Below are positions 60,579 through 64,000 of a stretch of 64,000 nt of DNA, piece by piece. Within the stretch, counting starts at the first letter, position 1; every line of letters begins with the position of its first letter. The DNA is from Steromphala cineraria (lineage: Eukaryota; Mollusca; Gastropoda; Trochida; Trochidae). A program made the position numbers and the translations under genes. Location of the stretch: assembly GCA_916613615.1 (NCBI GenBank), contig OU744735.1, forward strand, positions 40,373,468 to 40,437,467, given 5' to 3'. Under the pieces are notes generated by a model. The model made no database searches. It had not been told where the DNA came from and saw only the letters and a list, made by a program, of their open reading frames with translations.

Positions 60579-62154
60579 TAGGTCTTCAAGACTACGTCTG
60601 AAGACCTATTGTTATTATCCGTGTTTTTCTTATTATTATTATTTGCACGTTTTTTGTGGCAAGTATTCTGAAGAAACGGTTCGAACGAATTTCATGAAAT
60701 TTTCAGGGATTGTAGCCTGTACCATGAACTCGTTTTGTGTCGAGCCCGATTTTTGAATTTAGATTTTCTTTTCGAGTTATCTCCCCTTAAATTAAAAACT
60801 TCAAACCTCGATTTCTCGGTAACTATGGGAGATAATTTCATAAAACTTTCACCATAATGTGGGCAACATCATTCCCCATCGAATGAACCCATAGCGGTTT
60901 TCGCCCGTATAAATAGATTTTTTGCTATTTTCGAAAAACTAAAAAATTTCAGACATTTTGCGGTTCTGACGGTGCGTGTCTTTGAAAATCTTCTTCTCAC
61001 AAACGGCAATACCTACAGACTAGTGTGATAGCTCGTTCGAAAGCTTAATAAGTGTGTGAAAAATCAATCTAAGCGAATTTTTAATTTCGACCTGTGACTC
61101 GAGTTATCTGCCCTTGAAGTTCGACATTTTTTTTAAGGGTCATTTTTCATGTTACGTTCAAAGGGACATTTCTCTGTAAGGAAATATCAAATAAGAAATC
61201 GGTTAGTTGCATTCTGTTCTACAATGATAGTTGAACAAATGTACTACAGATCATTATCATATAAAATTTGATAATAAAGAAACTATGTGGACATAAAGAG
61301 ATTTTTTACATTTTTCGACTATTTTAACATTTTTCGAGGGTTATTTTACTTTGAGAATTTTAGTTTCAAAACTGTTACAGATAGAAATTTAATCATTGAT
61401 GTTTTGTGAAGCAGATGTAATAAGTAGACAGAAAAAAATATCAACAAGTCATGATAAATTTTTTTCTGTGCATGACCGGTCCTTGAATATCGCGATTTTT
61501 GGAAAATCCTCATTTTTGGCACATTTCAAAGTTCCACAGTTTCCTTATTAAGAAAAATATCTTCAAATTGATTGTATTTTCACATGCGCTATTCCAGGCA
61601 CAACTTTTGCTATGGTGCACTTTATCATAAAAATGTTAATAGTTAAGGAGCTAGAGGGACCAACATGGAGTAGGGGTCTAAAAATCTTCACATTTCAGTG
61701 TTTTCAATAAAGTTCCAAAGTTCATTACTCCGTTACTATTTAAGTTATCAAAACAAAACAAACAGCTTTGTATATGGATAAACAAGACCAACATTGTTTC
61801 TGATATACCTTATCAGTAAAATATCAATAGTAAAAGTGTTAGGTTTCATTACATTATACAGGGGTCTGAAACAGTCAACTTTACATGACAGCCTTTAATC
61901 ACATGTAACTGGAAAACGGTGATAGATAATTCAACCAAATTTTTTTCTGCTTCTAAGAATGATATTTTCTGAAGAATGATGTCATAGCCGACATTGGTCA
62001 CCATGGTGAATTTTTCTGAAAAGTCTTTAACACTGAATATCAAGTGAAATTTTGTCATTTTCATAATGTATTACTTACTTTTTACCTCTTAGACAAAAAG
62101 TCATGTGAAGGTCAAACACTGTGTGAAGGTCAAAGAGGAAGTCTTGAAGACCTA
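60579..62154. mobile_element. Non-coding TIR element of 1.58 kb
   Basis: The ends are TAGGTCTTCAAGAC and GTCTTGAAGACCTA. The left end continues as AGACGT and its complement, forming a small palindrome (60580-60607). An ATT run at 60630-60645 and two GAGTTATCTSCCCTT blocks (60773 and 61096) lie inside. No frame above 71 codons is present. It looks like a non-autonomous DNA element. The family is unknown to me. Confidence 0.6.
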
Positions 62155-62729
62155 AGTATTGACGCGTCAATCCTAGTTAACTCTGTTTCCATTTCTGATG
62201 ACAGAACAATTGATAGCAACTATTCATAGCTTCTGATGTCATACATATATGAGCATTATAACATCACATGTATATCTTTAATTAACACAAAGTTGCTGGC
62301 ATGACTTATGTAATCATTATGCATAAAGTAGATTACATTGTGTAAATTGAGAGGTTTTCTTTACAAAACCACACAGAACTTCTCTAAAGAGTTTGAGTCC
62401 TAAAAAATACATGTTGACTCTTGGATTAGTGTTATTTGGCCACGTTTGATAAACGAATAAATCATTGAAAAAATCGTTTCACAGACCTATATGCTACCGT
62501 ATATGTGTCATCTGTTGATCTTGGACAAGGCTATATTTGGTAACTTATGGCCTTGTACTCTCCCCCCAATGGAGATTTCCTGAGACATATCCCTTTGGTA
62601 TTGCGTTGCGGAAATTTGCTTCTAATTCAACTTTTGGATCCCACTTGGGTTAGAAGCCGCTAAGAAGGGTGGATTATTTGAGCTTGCGCTGTTTTAAACT
62701 AAGTGTATCCAAATGATTCACACTTACAG
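62155..62729. other. AT-rich stretch, no gene seen
   Basis: No supported feature. Confidence 0.5.
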
Positions 62730-63353
62730 CTGCGTATCTTAAGTTTGTTCACTTACCTGCGTTTTTAGTGCAAATATCATGAAATTTGGAATGTCTTTGG
62801 GGCATCCTAGCAATGCAAAAACGAAACGGATAATGTTGAAATTTGAGTACATAAGTTAACATTCAGTTTGCGTTAACATATTTGTATGTCATACCTTAAA
62901 GATAATCATAACTAATTAGGCAGGGAAAATTGAAATTACCAGAAATTTCCAAATTTCGAAAACACTATTTTGTATTTATTGCTACAAAATCCTTCATTAG
63001 TGATCAATAGCTTTAGACCTAAGTCATATTTGTTCCTTTGCATTAATGCAATGTAATTGTACTGATTTCTTTCTTACAATGTTTATTTGGAATATTTATA
63101 TCGAAAAATGAGAAAATCTGAATTTCACAAATATGATCCCATCCGTCCAATTAAACATGCCAAATATCTAAATTCAGTACCAGTGACAAGACTATCCCGA
63201 AATATGGTTTGGGAATGATTATTTTACTAATGGACAATTGGTTGTCGCTTGTAGGTGCTCCTGGGGTTATTTTATGGACGGCACAATGAAACCCAATTTA
63301 TAGGATATTTGCACTAAGATACACAAGCAAGTGAACAAACTTGAGGTACGCAG
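62730..63353. mobile_element. MITE-like element with ~50 bp TIRs
   Basis: The left end CTGCGTATCTTAAGTTTGTT then CACTTACCTGCG and AGTGCAAATATC is matched in inverse at the right end (GATATTTGCACTAAGATAC, AAGTGAACAAACTTGAGG, TACGCAG). The element is 624 bp and non-coding. No clear target duplication is seen. Confidence 0.75.
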
Positions 63354-63667
63354 GTGTCTGTTCAATCATGCCTATATCAGGTTACTTCAAATCTCATTCA
63401 ATCATAAAATATGTGAGAAAGTGTTGCTTTCAAACTTTAGGACCATATCACTGACGGTCAATAAACCAATTACTGCCTGGACCTTTTAGTGGATGTGTAC
63501 TCAGTAAGGACTATTCATCATTCCATTATGTTGTACAAAGTGGTACAAAAACGGAACATAAGCGGAACTTTATTCTCACAAACAATTATAAGTTATATAA
63601 TCATGATACAGAATTACAATGTTCACCACATACAATATTCACATGACGTCATTTAAAGAGATATATA

Positions 63668-63813
63668 GAGAATCTCACCCAAGTGTCTTCTGATATCAAA
63701 TATATCAACACAAGTTGATAAAAGTAACAAATATCCGAGGCTTGCCGAGGATATTTTACTTTTATCAACGAGTGTTGATATATTTGATATCAGAAGACAC
63801 GAGGGTGAAATTC
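63668..63813. mobile_element. Family H hairpin element, complete stem
   Basis: AGAATCTCACCCAAGTGTC, TTCTGATATCAAATATATCA and TTGATAAAAGTAACAAATATCC on the left arm pair with GGATATTTTACTTTTATCAA, TGATATATTTGATATCAGAA and GACACGAGGGTGAAATTC on the right, around GAGGCTTGCCGAG. The ~66 bp stem is nearly perfect. The core-deleted relative is at 37186-37245. Confidence 0.85.
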
Positions 63814-63902
63814 TATTTATCATCCAAAATCATTTTTCATCACATTAGCATGAAAAATTTACATCTTTGAACACTGCATAGCCCTAAAACTCCTAAAAGC
63901 TG

Positions 63903-63993
63903 TGATGTCATGGCATTGTGACGTCATCGTGTTAATGACGCCATAGCATTATGACGTCGTTGTGTTTATGACGTCATAGCATTGTGACGTCAT
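63903..63993 (+). repeat. Tandem array of TGACGTCA half-units (33 bp period)
   Basis: Six successive TGACGTCA-like words (TGATGTCA, TGACGTCA, TGACGCCA, TGACGTCG, TGACGTCA, TGACGTCA) are spaced alternately 16 and 17 bp apart. The two spacer types (AGCATTG-like and CGTGTTAA-like) alternate, so the true unit is about 33 bp. The array may continue past the window edge. Confidence 0.85.
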
Positions 63994-64000
63994 TACTGAT

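Overview
This window reads as a gene-desert stretch of a eukaryotic, AT-rich (roughly two-thirds A+T by eye) metazoan genome. The mix of repeats (a DIRS-type tyrosine-recombinase retrotransposon, Tc1 relatives, many short TA-flanked and long-TIR MITEs, foldback hairpins, a tRNA-headed SINE with a conserved central motif) is what one meets in marine lophotrochozoans. A bivalve-type mollusc is my best guess, inferred from repeat style only. I find no convincing host gene: almost every open frame is short, unsupported, or lies in a repeat. No bacterial features, CRISPR arrays or functional RNA genes are visible.

Layout. 1-2.3 kb: copies of a ~325 bp MITE (family A), one inside a 237 bp tandem duplication. 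8.8-13.3 kb: a ~1.9 kb segment present twice in tandem orientation, with a truncated MITE-B in copy 1. 14-15.7 kb: a Crypton-like recombinase scrap and two local direct duplications. 18-22.6 kb: MITE-B copies, two of them abutting in inverted orientation, and a Tc1 scrap. 23.6-25.7 kb: a foldback hairpin, tRNA-like SINE head, MITE-C and a diverged tandem repeat. 26-28 kb: decayed long-period repeats. 28.6-29 kb: a SINE whose head is duplicated. 30-40.4 kb: four diverged copies of a low-copy segment. Copy R4 carries a MITE-B with a clean 9 bp target duplication, and copy R2 preserves the empty site. 35.3-37.25 kb: a 1.3 kb TIR element and two foldbacks. 44.7-45.7 kb: a broken Tc1 (DD34E) transposase. 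45.7-49.9 kb: a ~1.9 kb tandem duplication, with a third diverged copy at 38-39 kb. 51.0-55.2 kb: a GC-rich DIRS-type element with Gag-like, RT, RNase H and tyrosine recombinase regions, broken by frameshifts and an internal deletion, and bounded by a 158 bp direct repeat plus a palindrome. 58-59.9 kb: decayed transposon-associated coding sequence interrupted by MITE-B. 60.6-63.4 kb: two non-coding TIR elements. 63.7-64 kb: a long hairpin followed by a tandem array of the palindrome TGACGTCA.

How the parts relate. The window is a record of repeated mobile insertion and segmental duplication, not a working gene set. The DIRS-type element is the only insertion with substantial long coding frames and it is inactive as it stands. 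The MITEs have no autonomous partner here and would depend on transposases elsewhere. The relative order of several events can be read from which duplicate carries which insertion.
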